A DNA stretch of 64,000 nt from Candidatus Sphingomonas colombiensis (GCA_029202845.1 CP119315.1:1495501-1559500); one strand, 5' to 3'. Positions 1 to 10,522 are shown, numbered from the stretch's first letter. Made by a program: numbers and translations. The notes: generated by a model not told the origin, from the letters alone.

Positions 1-549
1 CTGCGGCAGCAACGGCACGATCCGCGTCTTGTCGCGCTTGCCGGTGACGACCAGCGTCTCGCCGAGCGGGATCGCCGCGCCGGTCAGCGCGATCGCCTCG
101 CCGATGCGCAGGCCCGCGCCATAGAGCAGCAGCAGCACCGCCCAGTCGCGCAGGCCAACCCACGGCAGCCGCGCGCCATCGGCCACTTCCTCCGCCAGCG
201 CGACGGCTTCGTCCGGCGATATCGGGCGCGGGACGCCCTTCTTGACGCGCGGGCCTTTCAGGCGTGGCGCGGCGCCTGCGCCATTGGCCCAATCGAGGAA
301 CCCGCGCACCGCCGACAGTTCGCGCGCGGTGGAGGTGTTCGACAACCCGTCGGCGCGGCGATGCGCGAGATAGGCGCGCAAATCGGTCGCGCTGACGCGG
401 GAGAGGCTCGCGCGATCGACGGGCCCCCCCCAATGCCGCGCGAGGAAGACCAGCAGCCGGTTGGCGCTCGCCTCATAGGCACGCACGGTATGGATCGAGC
501 GCCGCCGGTCACGCGTGAGGTGCGCGCCATATTCCGCCGCGGCGTTCAT
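1..549 (-). CDS. xerC: Tyrosine recombinase XerC (C-terminus cut off by window edge)
   Basis: Site-specific tyrosine recombinase of the XerC/XerD type, which resolves chromosome dimers at dif. The 183 visible codons hold the N-terminal SAM-like core-binding domain (for example NTSTARELSAVRGFLDW) and the start of the catalytic domain, including GAGLRIGEAIALT, where the R is the first catalytic arginine, followed by VTGKRDKTRIVPL with the catalytic lysine region. The remaining catalytic His, Arg and Tyr lie beyond base 1. The ATG at 549 overlaps the stop of the upstream DUF1801 gene (ATGA), which suggests translational coupling. Identification rests on motifs; XerD or another Xer paralogue cannot be fully excluded, but the proximity to priA favours XerC. 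Confidence 0.88.
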   Translation of the reverse strand, partial: MNAAAEYGAHLTRDRRRSIHTVRAYEASANRLLVFLARHWGGPVDRASLSRVSATDLRAYLAHRRADGLSNTSTARELSAVRGFLDWANGAGAAPRLKGPRVKKGVPRPISPDEAVALAEEVADGARLPWVGLRDWAVLLLLYGAGLRIGEAIALTGAAIPLGETLVVTGKRDKTRIVPLLPQ

Positions 550-989
550 GGGCGGCGGGGCCGCTGGCGCGCGGCGATCGAACGGATCACGAGCCGCTCC
601 GTCCCCGCCGGATCGATCGGCCGCGCAACGCTGGCGGCGGCGGCGAGGATCAGCGCGGCGACGGCGGGATCGTCGATCAGCGCATCGTTGAGCTTGATGT
701 GGCGCATCCGGGTGCCACCGCCCTCCAGCAAGCCGCGCGGATCGGGAAGCGTCGCGCCATTGGCGAGGAACAGGCTCACCCAGCGGGGATAAAGTGCGAT
801 CGAACAGGTGATCGCGCTGGCCCGCTCATCCGGCCCGAAGCCGATCGCGAGCGCGTTGTAATTGTCATAGACGAGCCGTGTCGCCCCCGGCAGCCGCGCG
901 GCGACCATCTCCAGCGCGCGCCGGGCGAGCGCGGCGACGGCGGGCGTATAGCGATCGATGAAGCTGTCGAGCTGGTCCTGCGCCGTCAT
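546..989 (-). CDS. DUF1801-family protein
   Basis: A 147-residue soluble protein of the DUF1801 (YdhG-like) fold, function not established. It carries the family signature around residues 80-100 (LPDPRGLLEGGGTRMRHIKL) after a YDNYNALAIGF strand. No signal peptide or membrane segment. The stop overlaps the xerC start by 4 bases, and the 5' end faces priA across a gap of about 40 bases, so the two divergent promoters must sit close together or overlap. A second protein with the same signature lies at 50147-50566 in this window. Confidence 0.8.
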   Translation of the reverse strand: MTAQDQLDSFIDRYTPAVAALARRALEMVAARLPGATRLVYDNYNALAIGFGPDERASAITCSIALYPRWVSLFLANGATLPDPRGLLEGGGTRMRHIKLNDALIDDPAVAALILAAAASVARPIDPAGTERLVIRSIAARQRPRRP

Positions 990-1029
990 GGGGTGCCTTT
1001 TGCCGGCAACCTATATTAGTCGGGTGGCG

Positions 1030-3198
1030 ATGTCCCGTGCCCGTGTCCTGGTGCTCAACTCCGCGCTCGGCCCGCTCGATTATCGCGTCCCGCATGGGAT
1101 GGCGGTTGAGCCGGGGTCGATCGTCGTCGCGCCTTTGGGGCCGCGCCAGTTGGTTGGCGTGGTGTGGGAGCCGGAACGGATGCCGTCCGACGCGGAGGTC
1201 GGCGACAATCGCCTGCGCAACCTGATCGCGGTGGCTGATGCGCCGCCGCTGCGCGCGCCGCTCCGCCGACTGATCGAGTGGACCGCGGACTATTACCTCG
1301 CGCCACCCGCGTCGGTGGTGCGGATGGCGCTTTCCTCCACCGCCGCGCTGGAGGGGCAGAAGCTGATCGTGGAATATCGCGCGACCGGCCACGTCCCCGA
1401 TCGCCTGACGACGCAGCGCGCACAGGCGCTGGAGCGGATCGGCGACCGGCAGGGGCTGATCCGCGAGCTGGCGACGATCGCGGACGTATCCGACGCGGTG
1501 ATTCGCGGGCTGGTGAAGGTGAGGGCGATCGAGGGGGTCGAGGTCGATATCGACAGCCCCTATCCATTGCCCGACGCCGATCACGCGCCGCCCGCGTTAT
1601 CGGGCGAGCAGCAGGCGGCGGCGGATGCGCTGGTGGCGGACGTGCACGCCCATGATTTCCACCCGACCTTGCTCGACGGCGTGACCGGATCGGGCAAGAC
1701 CGAGGTTTATTTCGAGGCGGTGGCCGCGGCGATCCGCGAGGGGCGGCAATGCCTCGTCCTGCTGCCCGAGATCGCGCTGACCGAGCCGTTTCTGAAACGC
1801 TTCCACGATCGCTTCGGCTGCGAGCCGGTGGCGTGGCATTCGGGCCTGCGCTCCTCGCAGCGCCGCCGCGCATGGCGCGCGATCGCCAACGGGCAGGCGC
1901 TGGTGACGGTCGGCGCGCGATCGGCGCTGTTCCTGCCTTATGCCAATCTCGGCCTGATCGTGGTCGACGAGGCGCACGAGACGAGCTTCAAGCAGGAAGA
2001 CGGCGTGCATTATCATGCGCGCGACGTGGCGGTGATGCGCGGCAAGTTCGAAGGCTGCCCGGTGATCCTCGCTTCCGCCACCCCGGCGATCGAGACGCGC
2101 CAGCAGGTGACGCTCGGAAACTACGCCGAGCTGAAGCTGCCCGGCCGCTATGGTGCGGCGGAGCTGCCGACGATCGAGGCGCTGGACCTGCTGGAGCAGA
2201 AGCCCGATCGCGGGCGCTGGCTCGCGCCGCCGCTGGTCAAGGCGCTGGAAGAGACGCTGGAGCGGCGCGAACAGTCGCTCCTGTTCCTCAATCGGCGCGG
2301 TTATGCCCCGCTGACGCTGTGCCGGACCTGCGGGCATCGCTTCCAATGCCCGAATTGCACCGCCTGGATGGTCGAGCACCGGCTGACGCGGCGGCTCGCC
2401 TGCCATCATTGCGGGCATATCGAGCCGGTCCCGCGCGTCTGCCCGGAGTGCAAGGAGGAGGATACGCTCGTCGCCTGCGGCCCCGGCGTCGAGCGGATCG
2501 CCGACGAGGTGACCGCGTTGTTCCCCGCGGCACGGGTGGCGGTGGTCACGTCCGACACGATCTGGTCTCCGGCCAAGGCGGCGGAGTTCGTGCAAAGGAT
2601 GGAGGCGGGCGATATCGATATCGTCGTCGGCACCCAGCTTGTCACCAAGGGCTATCATTTCCCCAATCTGACGCTGGTGGGCGTGGTGGATGCCGATCTG
2701 GGGCTGGAGGGGGGCGATCTGCGCGCGTCCGAACGGACCTTCCAGCAGATTCGCCAGGTCTCCGGGCGTGCCGGGCGGGGCGAGAAGCCGGGGCACGTCT
2801 ATATCCAGACACACAGCCCCAAGGCACAGGTGATGCAGGCGCTGATCACCGGCGATGCGGATGCCTTTTACGAGGCCGAGACGGAGGCGCGGCGCGAGGC
2901 GGGGGCGCCGCCGTTCGGCCGCTACGCCGCGATTGTCGTGTCGAGCGAGGATCAGCAGGCCGCGCATGAGATCGCGCGACTGATCGGCCGTTCCGCGCCC
3001 GAAGTGGAGGGGATGCACGTCTATGGCCCGGCGCCGGCGCCGCTGGCGATGCTGCGCGGGCGGCACCGCTATCGGCTATTGGTCCACGCGCGGCGGACGC
3101 TGGACGTGCAGGACGTGATCCGTGACTGGCTCGGCGCGCTTGATTGGCCGGCGAAGGTGCGGGTCGCGGTGGACGTGGACCCGTATAGCTTTCTTTAG
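1030..3198 (+). CDS. priA: Primosomal protein N' (PriA helicase)
   Basis: A 722-residue superfamily 2 DNA helicase that restarts stalled replication forks by loading the replisome. Visible parts are the N-terminal 3'-DNA-binding domain (RVLVLNSALGPLDYRVP), Walker A GVTGSGKT at about residues 217-224, the DEAH box at about 313-316, a zinc-binding insertion with paired cysteines between about residues 431 and 474 (CRTCGH, CPNC, CHHCGH, CPEC), and a helicase C-terminal domain (VGTQLVTKGYHFPNLTLV, QVSGRAGRG). The ATG at 1030 was chosen because the conserved domain begins right after it; an in-frame GTG lies at 1024. The last four bases overlap the convergent gene at 3195. Confidence 0.97.
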   Translation: MSRARVLVLNSALGPLDYRVPHGMAVEPGSIVVAPLGPRQLVGVVWEPERMPSDAEVGDNRLRNLIAVADAPPLRAPLRRLIEWTADYYLAPPASVVRMALSSTAALEGQKLIVEYRATGHVPDRLTTQRAQALERIGDRQGLIRELATIADVSDAVIRGLVKVRAIEGVEVDIDSPYPLPDADHAPPALSGEQQAAADALVADVHAHDFHPTLLDGVTGSGKTEVYFEAVAAAIREGRQCLVLLPEIALTEPFLKRFHDRFGCEPVAWHSGLRSSQRRRAWRAIANGQALVTVGARSALFLPYANLGLIVVDEAHETSFKQEDGVHYHARDVAVMRGKFEGCPVILASATPAIETRQQVTLGNYAELKLPGRYGAAELPTIEALDLLEQKPDRGRWLAPPLVKALEETLERREQSLLFLNRRGYAPLTLCRTCGHRFQCPNCTAWMVEHRLTRRLACHHCGHIEPVPRVCPECKEEDTLVACGPGVERIADEVTALFPAARVAVVTSDTIWSPAKAAEFVQRMEAGDIDIVVGTQLVTKGYHFPNLTLVGVVDADLGLEGGDLRASERTFQQIRQVSGRAGRGEKPGHVYIQTHSPKAQVMQALITGDADAFYEAETEARREAGAPPFGRYAAIVVSSEDQQAAHEIARLIGRSAPEVEGMHVYGPAPAPLAMLRGRHRYRLLVHARRTLDVQDVIRDWLGALDWPAKVRVAVDVDPYSFL

Positions 3199-4352
3199 GC
3201 GGGCGAGGGTGTCGGCGCTTCTGCTGCGCCGAGCGCGATGAACGGACGCACGATCAGCCATGTCGCGTAGATCATCGCAAGCGCGCCATAGACCGCGAAC
3301 ATCTCCCCGCCGGTCAAATAGGCGAGGATGCCCAGCCCCGATCCGATCTGGGCAAAGAGCGCCGCTCGCCATTCGCTCGGCCGCACCGCCGCCAAGGCCA
3401 ACACCAATGCGTCGCCGAGAAAGAAATAGCGCTCGTGCATCCGCGGCAGCAGGCCCGGAACGATCAGCGCGCACAATGTCGCGGCGCGGAGCAGCGTGAT
3501 CGGCTCCGCAATGTGCAGGCGGCGCGCGAAAAACACGGTGTAGCAACCGATCGCGGCTATCGTGGCGAGTATCGCGATCGAGCCGAACCAGCGTGGTTCG
3601 GCGCCCCCCAACGTCTGCGCGATCATCCACACATTGGGGGCGTTGAGCGCCAATAGGCTCTCCCACTGCGTTTGCCGCAGATAGATGGTCAGCAGATCGC
3701 CGGCCGGCCAGCCTGCCATCATCGCCGGCAGCATCGCCAGCAGCGCGGCGAGCGGCGCCATCGCCCACAGGCGGAAGGGTATTCTGCGGGCGATCGCCAA
3801 TGCGAGGAAGAACGGCCCGATGAACGCGGCCTGCGCCTTGAATGCGATCGCAAGGCCGCACCACGCGAACATCGCGGCGTGACGCCGCTCGATTGCCGCC
3901 GTCAGCGCGATCACCAGCATCGCCGCCCAATAAGCGTCGCATTGCGTCAACAATGTCGAGTTGATGATCAGCGTCGGGGCCAATGCAATCAGCGCGGCGG
4001 CGGGCCACGGATGGGGATGGCGAACGGAGCTGAGCAGGCAAGTGATCGCCCAGGTCAGGAAAAGCTGCCCGATCACCGACACCAGTTTGATGACGATTAC
4101 GGGTGAAGCGAAGGCGGCAAGCGGCGATGCCGCCGCCAGAAGATAAAGATAGGGAGGCGTATAGTTAGAGAACGGGGTGGCGAACGCCCCGATCGGTCCG
4201 GCCTGCTGGATATGGGTGAACCAGGGCAGCAGGAATGCGTCCATGTCGACGCTGTAGAGATCCCGGAACGCGACGGCGATGGCGAGCGCGAGCGCCAGAC
4301 TCACCCCGACTGACGGGGGTGGACGATTCCGGGATGCGGCGTTTTTGAGCAT
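3195..4352 (-). CDS. Polytopic membrane protein, GT-C type glycosyltransferase (DUF2029/GT87-like)
   Basis: A 385-residue integral membrane protein with about nine to eleven hydrophobic segments. After the first segment comes the acidic stretch VDMDAFLLPWF, followed by NYTPPYLYLL, a layout typical of lipid-linked sugar transferases of the GT-C fold, and near the C-terminus LLPRMHERYFF, a motif common in these proteins. The donor is presumably a polyprenyl-phosphate sugar, the acceptor unknown; both are inferred. It sits 79 bases downstream of atpC on the same strand with no clear terminator between, so it could receive atp read-through. Substrate and pathway cannot be read from sequence. Confidence 0.65.
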   Translation of the reverse strand: MLKNAASRNRPPPSVGVSLALALAIAVAFRDLYSVDMDAFLLPWFTHIQQAGPIGAFATPFSNYTPPYLYLLAAASPLAAFASPVIVIKLVSVIGQLFLTWAITCLLSSVRHPHPWPAAALIALAPTLIINSTLLTQCDAYWAAMLVIALTAAIERRHAAMFAWCGLAIAFKAQAAFIGPFFLALAIARRIPFRLWAMAPLAALLAMLPAMMAGWPAGDLLTIYLRQTQWESLLALNAPNVWMIAQTLGGAEPRWFGSIAILATIAAIGCYTVFFARRLHIAEPITLLRAATLCALIVPGLLPRMHERYFFLGDALVLALAAVRPSEWRAALFAQIGSGLGILAYLTGGEMFAVYGALAMIYATWLIVRPFIALGAAEAPTPSPA

Positions 4353-4431
4353 CGCCGCATCCGTACGGCGAAATGGTTAGCGTGGTGTAAGCGAGGGCGT
4401 TTGCCGCGTTGATTACGCCACCGCCCGGCCG

Positions 4432-4683
4432 TTACCCTGCGTGTTCGGCCAGAACGGTCAGGCCCTTGGCGTTTACCTCGGCGAAGCCGCCGCGGATCGT
4501 GATCGCCTCGGGGGCGGCGCCCGCGGTGCGCTGGACGAGCAGCTCGCCGTCGCGAATCGTCGACATCAGCGGCGCATGGCCTTCCAGCACCGCGAAGTCG
4601 CCTTCGGAGCCGGGGACGGTGACCATATAGACCGCTTCGGAGCGGACGAGGCGTTCGGGCGTGACGAGTTCGAAGTTCAACAT
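4432..4683 (-). CDS. atpC: ATP synthase F1 subunit epsilon
   Basis: Central-stalk subunit epsilon of the F1Fo ATP synthase, on the cytoplasmic side; couples rotor and catalytic head and can inhibit ATP hydrolysis. The 83-residue protein is the short alphaproteobacterial form: the N-terminal beta-sandwich is present (MLNFELVTPERLV, GSEGDFAVLEGHAPLM), while the C-terminal helical hairpin found in longer homologues is missing. The ATG at 4683 was chosen over an adjacent in-frame GTG at 4686 because the family starts at this Met; an AGAAGGAGAG ribosome binding site lies inside the end of the upstream gene. It is separated from atpD by an unrelated gene at 4683-5306. Confidence 0.93.
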   Translation of the reverse strand: MLNFELVTPERLVRSEAVYMVTVPGSEGDFAVLEGHAPLMSTIRDGELLVQRTAGAAPEAITIRGGFAEVNAKGLTVLAEHAG

Positions 4684-5305
4684 CACTTCTCTCCTTCTGC
4701 GACCAAATGAACGCCAATCGAAAGCTGGATTCCGCCTTCTTTCGAAGATGTCGGCGCGACGATCGAAATCATTGGTTGTACTTTTGCCTCTTTAGAAACA
4801 TTTGCATGAAACGTTGCCCGAACAGACTCGGCCGCAAAGGGTTGCTCCGGTCCATCGGATTTCCAGAAATTGTCATCCTGTATTTTTGCATACAGAACCG
4901 GACGAACAGCAGCCGTCCAAGGAGATTCGCCTACTAAAATCCTACAAGTCGGAGATGTCTCATGGGCGATAACGAAAATTGAGGCATGTGGATCAGCCCA
5001 TCGACCGAAACGCGCAGGCCTGTCTCTTGCCATTTCGACAAGTTGTTTTGGCGGATCAACCATCCACGTCAACATGCCTTTGTCGAGCGCGGCATTCTCA
5101 GCCTTACTGATCACTTTTTCGCCGGTGGAAGCTCTCACTATTTCCGCTGAACAGAGCTTGATCGCGTTATCCAAATTAATGGCCAACGACCGTATCTCTT
5201 CGTCAGCGGAGCCGAGCGCCGATGGAGAATCAGCAAGAGGTCGAACGCGATCTTCGTGGACGCCAAGTAAAGCGCTCGCCGCCAGGAAGATCGCGCTCGT
5301 TAACA

Positions 5306-5306
<1 letters not shown>
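4683..5306 (-). CDS. Unknown secreted protein inserted between atpD and atpC
   Basis: I do not recognise the family. The 207-residue product begins with a short hydrophobic stretch (MLTSAIFLAASALLG) that looks like a signal peptide or anchor, followed by a soluble domain with two cysteines (KLCSAEI near residue 51 and SPTCRILVG near 120) that could pair in the periplasm. The gene is overlapped with both neighbours: atpD ends in TGATG shared with its ATG, and its own stop is TGATG shared with atpC. Its base composition differs from the surroundings: 87 of the 180 bases between 4741 and 4920 are G or C, against roughly two thirds in flanking genes. That points to acquisition by transfer, with translation tied to the ATP synthase operon. 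A GTG at 5309 is an alternative start. Confidence 0.75.
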
Positions 5307-6778
<1,472 letters not shown>

Positions 6779-6802
6779 GTTCTGCTTCCTGCTTTCGAAA
6801 CT

Positions 6803-7681
6803 TTAGAGCGCTTCAGCGCCGGAGATGATTTCCACCAGCTCGGTCGTGATCGCGGCCTGGCGGGTGCGGTTATACTGGATCGAGAGGCGGTTGATCATGT
6901 CACCCGCGTTGCGCGTCGCATTGTCCATCGCGTTCATGCGGCTGCCCTGTTCGGACGCAGCATTTTCCAGCATCGCGCGGAACACCTGGATCGCCACGTT
7001 GCGCGGCAGGAGATCGGCGAGGATCGCTTCCTCGTCGGGCTCGTAGGTGACCGCGGCGCCGCCGTCATTGGCGGTCTCGACGCTTGATGGCACGGCGACC
7101 GGGATGATCTGCATGCCCGTCGGGATCTGCACCAGTGCCGACTGGAACTTGGCGTAGAACAGATGCGCGACGTCGAACTCGCCCGCTTCGAAGCGGTGGA
7201 TCAGATCGTCGGCGACTTCGCGCGCCTGATCGAAGCCGAGCGTCTTGTGCTGGCCAAGCTCGAAATCGACCGCGATGTCCTTCGGATAGAAACGACGCAG
7301 CACGCGGCCCTTCTTGCCGGCGAGATAGAAGCGCACGGTCTTGCCCTGCGCGATCAGTTCCTCGGCCTTGCGGCGCGCGGCGCGGACGATGTTGGTGTTG
7401 AACGCACCGGCGAGGCCGCGCTCGGAGGTCGCGACGACGAGCAGGTGAACCTGATCCTTGCCGGTGCCGGCGAGCAGCTTGGGCGAGCTTTCGCTCACCG
7501 TCACCTTGCTGGCGAGGCTCGCCATCACCGCTTCGAGCCGCTCGGCATAGGGGCGGCCGGCGATGGCAGCCTCCTGCGCGCGACGCAGCTTGGCGGCGGC
7601 GACCATCTTCATCGCCTTGGTGATCTTCTGCGTCGACTTCACCGAGCCGATGCGGATCTTGAGGGCCTTGAGACTAGCCAT
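6803..7681 (-). CDS. atpG: ATP synthase F1 subunit gamma
   Basis: Rotor shaft subunit gamma of F1. The 292-residue protein starts with the conserved MASLKALKIRIGSVKSTQKI and ends with the paired helix MINRLSIQYNRTRQAAIT, the two ends that form the coiled-coil shaft. Length is normal. The ATG at 7681 directly abuts the TGA of a LysE-type exporter gene (no bases between), so the exporter reads straight into it. Confidence 0.98.
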   Translation of the reverse strand: MASLKALKIRIGSVKSTQKITKAMKMVAAAKLRRAQEAAIAGRPYAERLEAVMASLASKVTVSESSPKLLAGTGKDQVHLLVVATSERGLAGAFNTNIVRAARRKAEELIAQGKTVRFYLAGKKGRVLRRFYPKDIAVDFELGQHKTLGFDQAREVADDLIHRFEAGEFDVAHLFYAKFQSALVQIPTGMQIIPVAVPSSVETANDGGAAVTYEPDEEAILADLLPRNVAIQVFRAMLENAASEQGSRMNAMDNATRNAGDMINRLSIQYNRTRQAAITTELVEIISGAEAL

Positions 7682-8299
7682 TCATATATTCCGAACAAAG
7701 GCCATGCGGCCCGCGAGAGCAAGATAGGCGGTGCCGAGCGCACCCTCGAACCAGCGCATCAGGCTGCTTTGCCGCGCCGCGCGACCCGCCCGCGCCGCGA
7801 CCAGCGCGACACCGGAGAGCCACACCGCGCCGATTGCATATGCGATGCCGATCAGCAGCATGCCACGCACCGGCGCGCCTGCATCCCGCCCCACGAATTG
7901 CGGCAGGATGGCGAGGAAGAACAGCGCGACCTTGGGGTTGAGCGCGGTGGTAAACAGTCCCTGGCGGAACGGTTGAGCCGAACTGCGCAGCGCCGCCTGT
8001 TCCCCGCCGGCGCGCAACGCGCCGATCAGCGCCCGCGCGCCGAGCCAGCCGAGATAGAGGGCGCCCGCGATCTTCACGATCGTGAACAGCATCGGAAACA
8101 CCGCCAGCACGCTGAGAAAGCCGAAGCCGCACAGCGCCATATACCACAGGCCACCGACCAGAATCCCGGCCACCCCCGCCATGCCGGCGCGCAACCCGTT
8201 GCGCGCGGCATTGCCGGCCACGACCATCGTGTCGGGGCCGGGCGTCACCGCCAGGCCGACCGACAGCGCGATCCAGGCAAGAAGGGAATGGTCGAGCAT
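7682..8299 (-). CDS. LysE/RhtB-family exporter embedded in the atp operon
   Basis: A 205-residue inner membrane protein of the LysE/RhtB translocator family, which exports amino acids or related small metabolites. The first helix carries the family signature (SVGLAVTPGPDTMVV), and about six hydrophobic segments follow; TTALNPKVALFFLAILPQF is the conserved NPK motif of the second half. The substrate cannot be predicted. It lies between atpA (9 bases upstream) and atpG (0 bases downstream), all on one strand, so it is almost certainly co-transcribed with the ATP synthase genes, a position not expected for this family. Its composition matches its neighbours, so the insertion may be old. Confidence 0.9.
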   Translation of the reverse strand: MLDHSLLAWIALSVGLAVTPGPDTMVVAGNAARNGLRAGMAGVAGILVGGLWYMALCGFGFLSVLAVFPMLFTIVKIAGALYLGWLGARALIGALRAGGEQAALRSSAQPFRQGLFTTALNPKVALFFLAILPQFVGRDAGAPVRGMLLIGIAYAIGAVWLSGVALVAARAGRAARQSSLMRWFEGALGTAYLALAGRMAFVRNI

Positions 8300-8308
8300 C
8301 GACGTGGA

Positions 8309-9838
8309 TCAGGCGAAGGTCTTCGCGAAGGCGTCCAGCGCCGCCTTCAGCTTGCCCTTCGGGCCGTCGCCGAGGTCACGCGAGTCGCGGATCTCGGTCA
8401 GCACGTCGGCGTGGCTGTCGCGCATGAACGCGAGCATCGCCGCTTCGTAGCGCACCACGTCGTTGACCGCGACATCGTCGAGATAGCCGTTGGTGCCGGC
8501 GAAGATCGACACGGTCTGCTCTTCGAACGGCAGCGGCGAGAACTGCGGCTGCTTGAGCAGCTCGGTCAGGCGCGCGCCGCGGTTGAGCAGCTTCTGCGTC
8601 GAGGCATCGAGATCGGAACCGAACTGCGCGAACGCAGCCATTTCGCGATACTGCGCCAGCTCGAGCTTGATCGAGCCCGACACCTTCTTCATCGCCTTGG
8701 TCTGCGCGGCCGAGCCGACGCGGCTGACCGACAGGCCGACGTTGATCGCGGGGCGGATGCCCGCGAAGAACAGATCGGTTTCAAGGAAGATCTGGCCGTC
8801 GGTGATCGAGATCACGTTGGTCGGGATGTAGGCCGACACGTCGCCCGCCTGGGTTTCGATGATCGGCAGCGCGGTGAGCGAGCCATTGCCGTTCGCGTCG
8901 TTCATCTTCGCCGCGCGCTCGAGGAGGCGCGAGTGGAGATAGAAAACGTCACCCGGATAGGCTTCGCGGCCCGGCGGACGGCGCAGCAGCAGCGACATCT
9001 GGCGGTAAGCGACGGCCTGCTTGGACAGATCGTCATACACGATCACGGCGTGCATGCCGTTGTCGCGGAAATACTCGCCCATCGCGCAGCCGGTATAGGG
9101 CGCGAGGAACTGAAGCGGGGCGGGCTCCGACGCGGTCGCGGCGACCACGATCGAATATTCCATCGCGCCATTCTCTTCGAGCTGGCGAACGATTTGCGCG
9201 ACGGTCGAGCGCTTCTGGCCGACCGCGACGTAGATGCAATAGAGCTTCTTCGATTCGTCGCCGCTCTTGTTCGGGCCCTTCTGGTTGATGAAGGTATCGA
9301 TCGCGACGGCGGTCTTGCCGGTCTGACGGTCACCGATGATCAGCTCGCGCTGGCCACGGCCGACGGGAACGAGCGCGTCGATCGCCTTGAGGCCGGTCTG
9401 CACCGGCTCATGCACCGACTTGCGCGGGATGATGCCCGGCGCCTTCACCTCGACGCGGCGACGCTCGGTGCCCTCGATCGGGCCCTTGCCGTCGATCGGG
9501 TTGCCGAGGCCATCGACCACGCGGCCGAGCAGGCCCTTGCCGACGGGCACGTCAACGATCGTGCCGGTACGCTTTACGGTGTCGCCTTCCTTGATCTCCG
9601 AATCGGTGCCGAAGATCACGACGCCGACATTGTCGGCTTCGAGGTTGAGCGCCATGCCCTGCACGCCATTGGCGAACTCGACCATTTCGCCCGCCTGGAC
9701 GTTGTCGAGGCCATAGATGCGCGCGATGCCGTCGCCCACCGAGAGCACCTGGCCGGTCTCGCTGACCTGCGCTTCGGTGCCGAAATTGGCGATCTGATCC
9801 TTGATGACCTTGGAGATTTCTGCGGCGCGGATGTCCAT
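8309..9838 (-). CDS. atpA: ATP synthase F1 subunit alpha
   Basis: Regulatory nucleotide-binding subunit of F1. The 509-residue protein has Walker A GDRQTGKT at residues 169-176, the strand VIVYDDLSKQA and the signature PAINVGLSVSRVGS with the arginine finger. The N-terminal helix MDIRAAEISKVIKDQI contacts subunit delta. Length and all motifs are normal. It starts 4 bases after the atpH stop, and a LysE-type gene follows where atpG is expected. Confidence 0.99.
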   Translation of the reverse strand: MDIRAAEISKVIKDQIANFGTEAQVSETGQVLSVGDGIARIYGLDNVQAGEMVEFANGVQGMALNLEADNVGVVIFGTDSEIKEGDTVKRTGTIVDVPVGKGLLGRVVDGLGNPIDGKGPIEGTERRRVEVKAPGIIPRKSVHEPVQTGLKAIDALVPVGRGQRELIIGDRQTGKTAVAIDTFINQKGPNKSGDESKKLYCIYVAVGQKRSTVAQIVRQLEENGAMEYSIVVAATASEPAPLQFLAPYTGCAMGEYFRDNGMHAVIVYDDLSKQAVAYRQMSLLLRRPPGREAYPGDVFYLHSRLLERAAKMNDANGNGSLTALPIIETQAGDVSAYIPTNVISITDGQIFLETDLFFAGIRPAINVGLSVSRVGSAAQTKAMKKVSGSIKLELAQYREMAAFAQFGSDLDASTQKLLNRGARLTELLKQPQFSPLPFEEQTVSIFAGTNGYLDDVAVNDVVRYEAAMLAFMRDSHADVLTEIRDSRDLGDGPKGKLKAALDAFAKTFA

Positions 9839-9842
9839 TACG

Positions 9843-10412
9843 TCAGCCTTTCATCGCGCTGGCGAGCGCATTCAAACGGGTGCGGATCGACGAATCGATC
9901 ATCTGGGAACCGATGCGGACGACCAATCCGCCGAGCAACGCGGGATCGACCCGCAGATCGACCGAAACTTCACGGCCGATGCGCTGGCGAAGCTGCTGCT
10001 TCAGCTCGGTCACCTGATCGTCGGAAAGCGGATGGGCGCTTGTCACTTCCGCATTGGCCTCGCCGCGATGACGCGCGGCGAGCAGGCGGAAGGCGCGGAT
10101 AATCGCCGGCAGCTCAGCGAGCCGGCGATTGTGCGCGAGCACGCCCAGAAAATTGCTGGTCGTCGGATCGACGCCAAGCTCGGCCGCGGTGGCGAGCACC
10201 GCCTTGCCGGCGGCGTCGCGCGCGACGACCGGTGAAGTGGTCAGCGCCTTGAAGTCATCCGACTGATCGAGCGCGGCCTGCACCTTGGCGAGACTCGCTT
10301 CGATCGCATCGATCGTCTTGGCTTCTTTCGCGAGCCCGAACAGGGCGGTCGCGTAACGTCCGCCCAGACTGGCCTGGATGCTGCCACCTTGATTACCGCT
10401 GGAACTATCCAC
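9843..10412 (-). CDS. atpH: ATP synthase F1 subunit delta
   Basis: Peripheral stalk subunit delta (OSCP) linking F1 to the Fo b-subunits. The protein has the family start SLGGRYATALFGLAKEA and the C-terminal VDPALLGGLVVRIGSQMID. The GTG at 10412 was chosen: it gives 189 residues, close to the family length, and sits behind CGAGGAAAG. The frame stays open for 58 more codons upstream, but that stretch is proline- and arginine-rich and does not resemble the family. First gene of the leftward atp operon. The Fo genes are not in this window, as is usual in alphaproteobacteria, where they sit in a separate operon. Confidence 0.92.
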   Translation of the reverse strand: MDSSSGNQGGSIQASLGGRYATALFGLAKEAKTIDAIEASLAKVQAALDQSDDFKALTTSPVVARDAAGKAVLATAAELGVDPTTSNFLGVLAHNRRLAELPAIIRAFRLLAARHRGEANAEVTSAHPLSDDQVTELKQQLRQRIGREVSVDLRVDPALLGGLVVRIGSQMIDSSIRTRLNALASAMKG

Positions 10413-10493
10413 GCGATTCGCTTTCCTCGTCGACACGGGTTGGCCCCGAGCGAACGGATGGCGCACGAACGGCACCTCGCTTGGGTTGCGGGG

Positions 10494-10522
10494 CGCGTAG
10501 CAAAGGGGTCGCGGGGATGCAA
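10494..10522 (-). promoter_or_regulatory. Candidate sigma-70 type promoter of the atp operon
   Basis: On the minus strand TTGCAT (10522-10517) and TACGCG (10499-10494) are separated by 17 bases, about 80 bases upstream of the atpH start. The -35 is a 4/6 match and the -10 is weak, so this is a candidate only. A short inverted repeat, GTCAT-N5-ATGAC at 10530-10544, lies just outside it in the shared divergent region with the hydrolase gene. Confidence 0.3.

Noticed and set aside
1..549. xerC as a sign of an integrated mobile element
   Set aside because: It is a housekeeping Xer recombinase next to priA in normal alphaproteobacterial context; no attachment-site repeats or phage genes are present.
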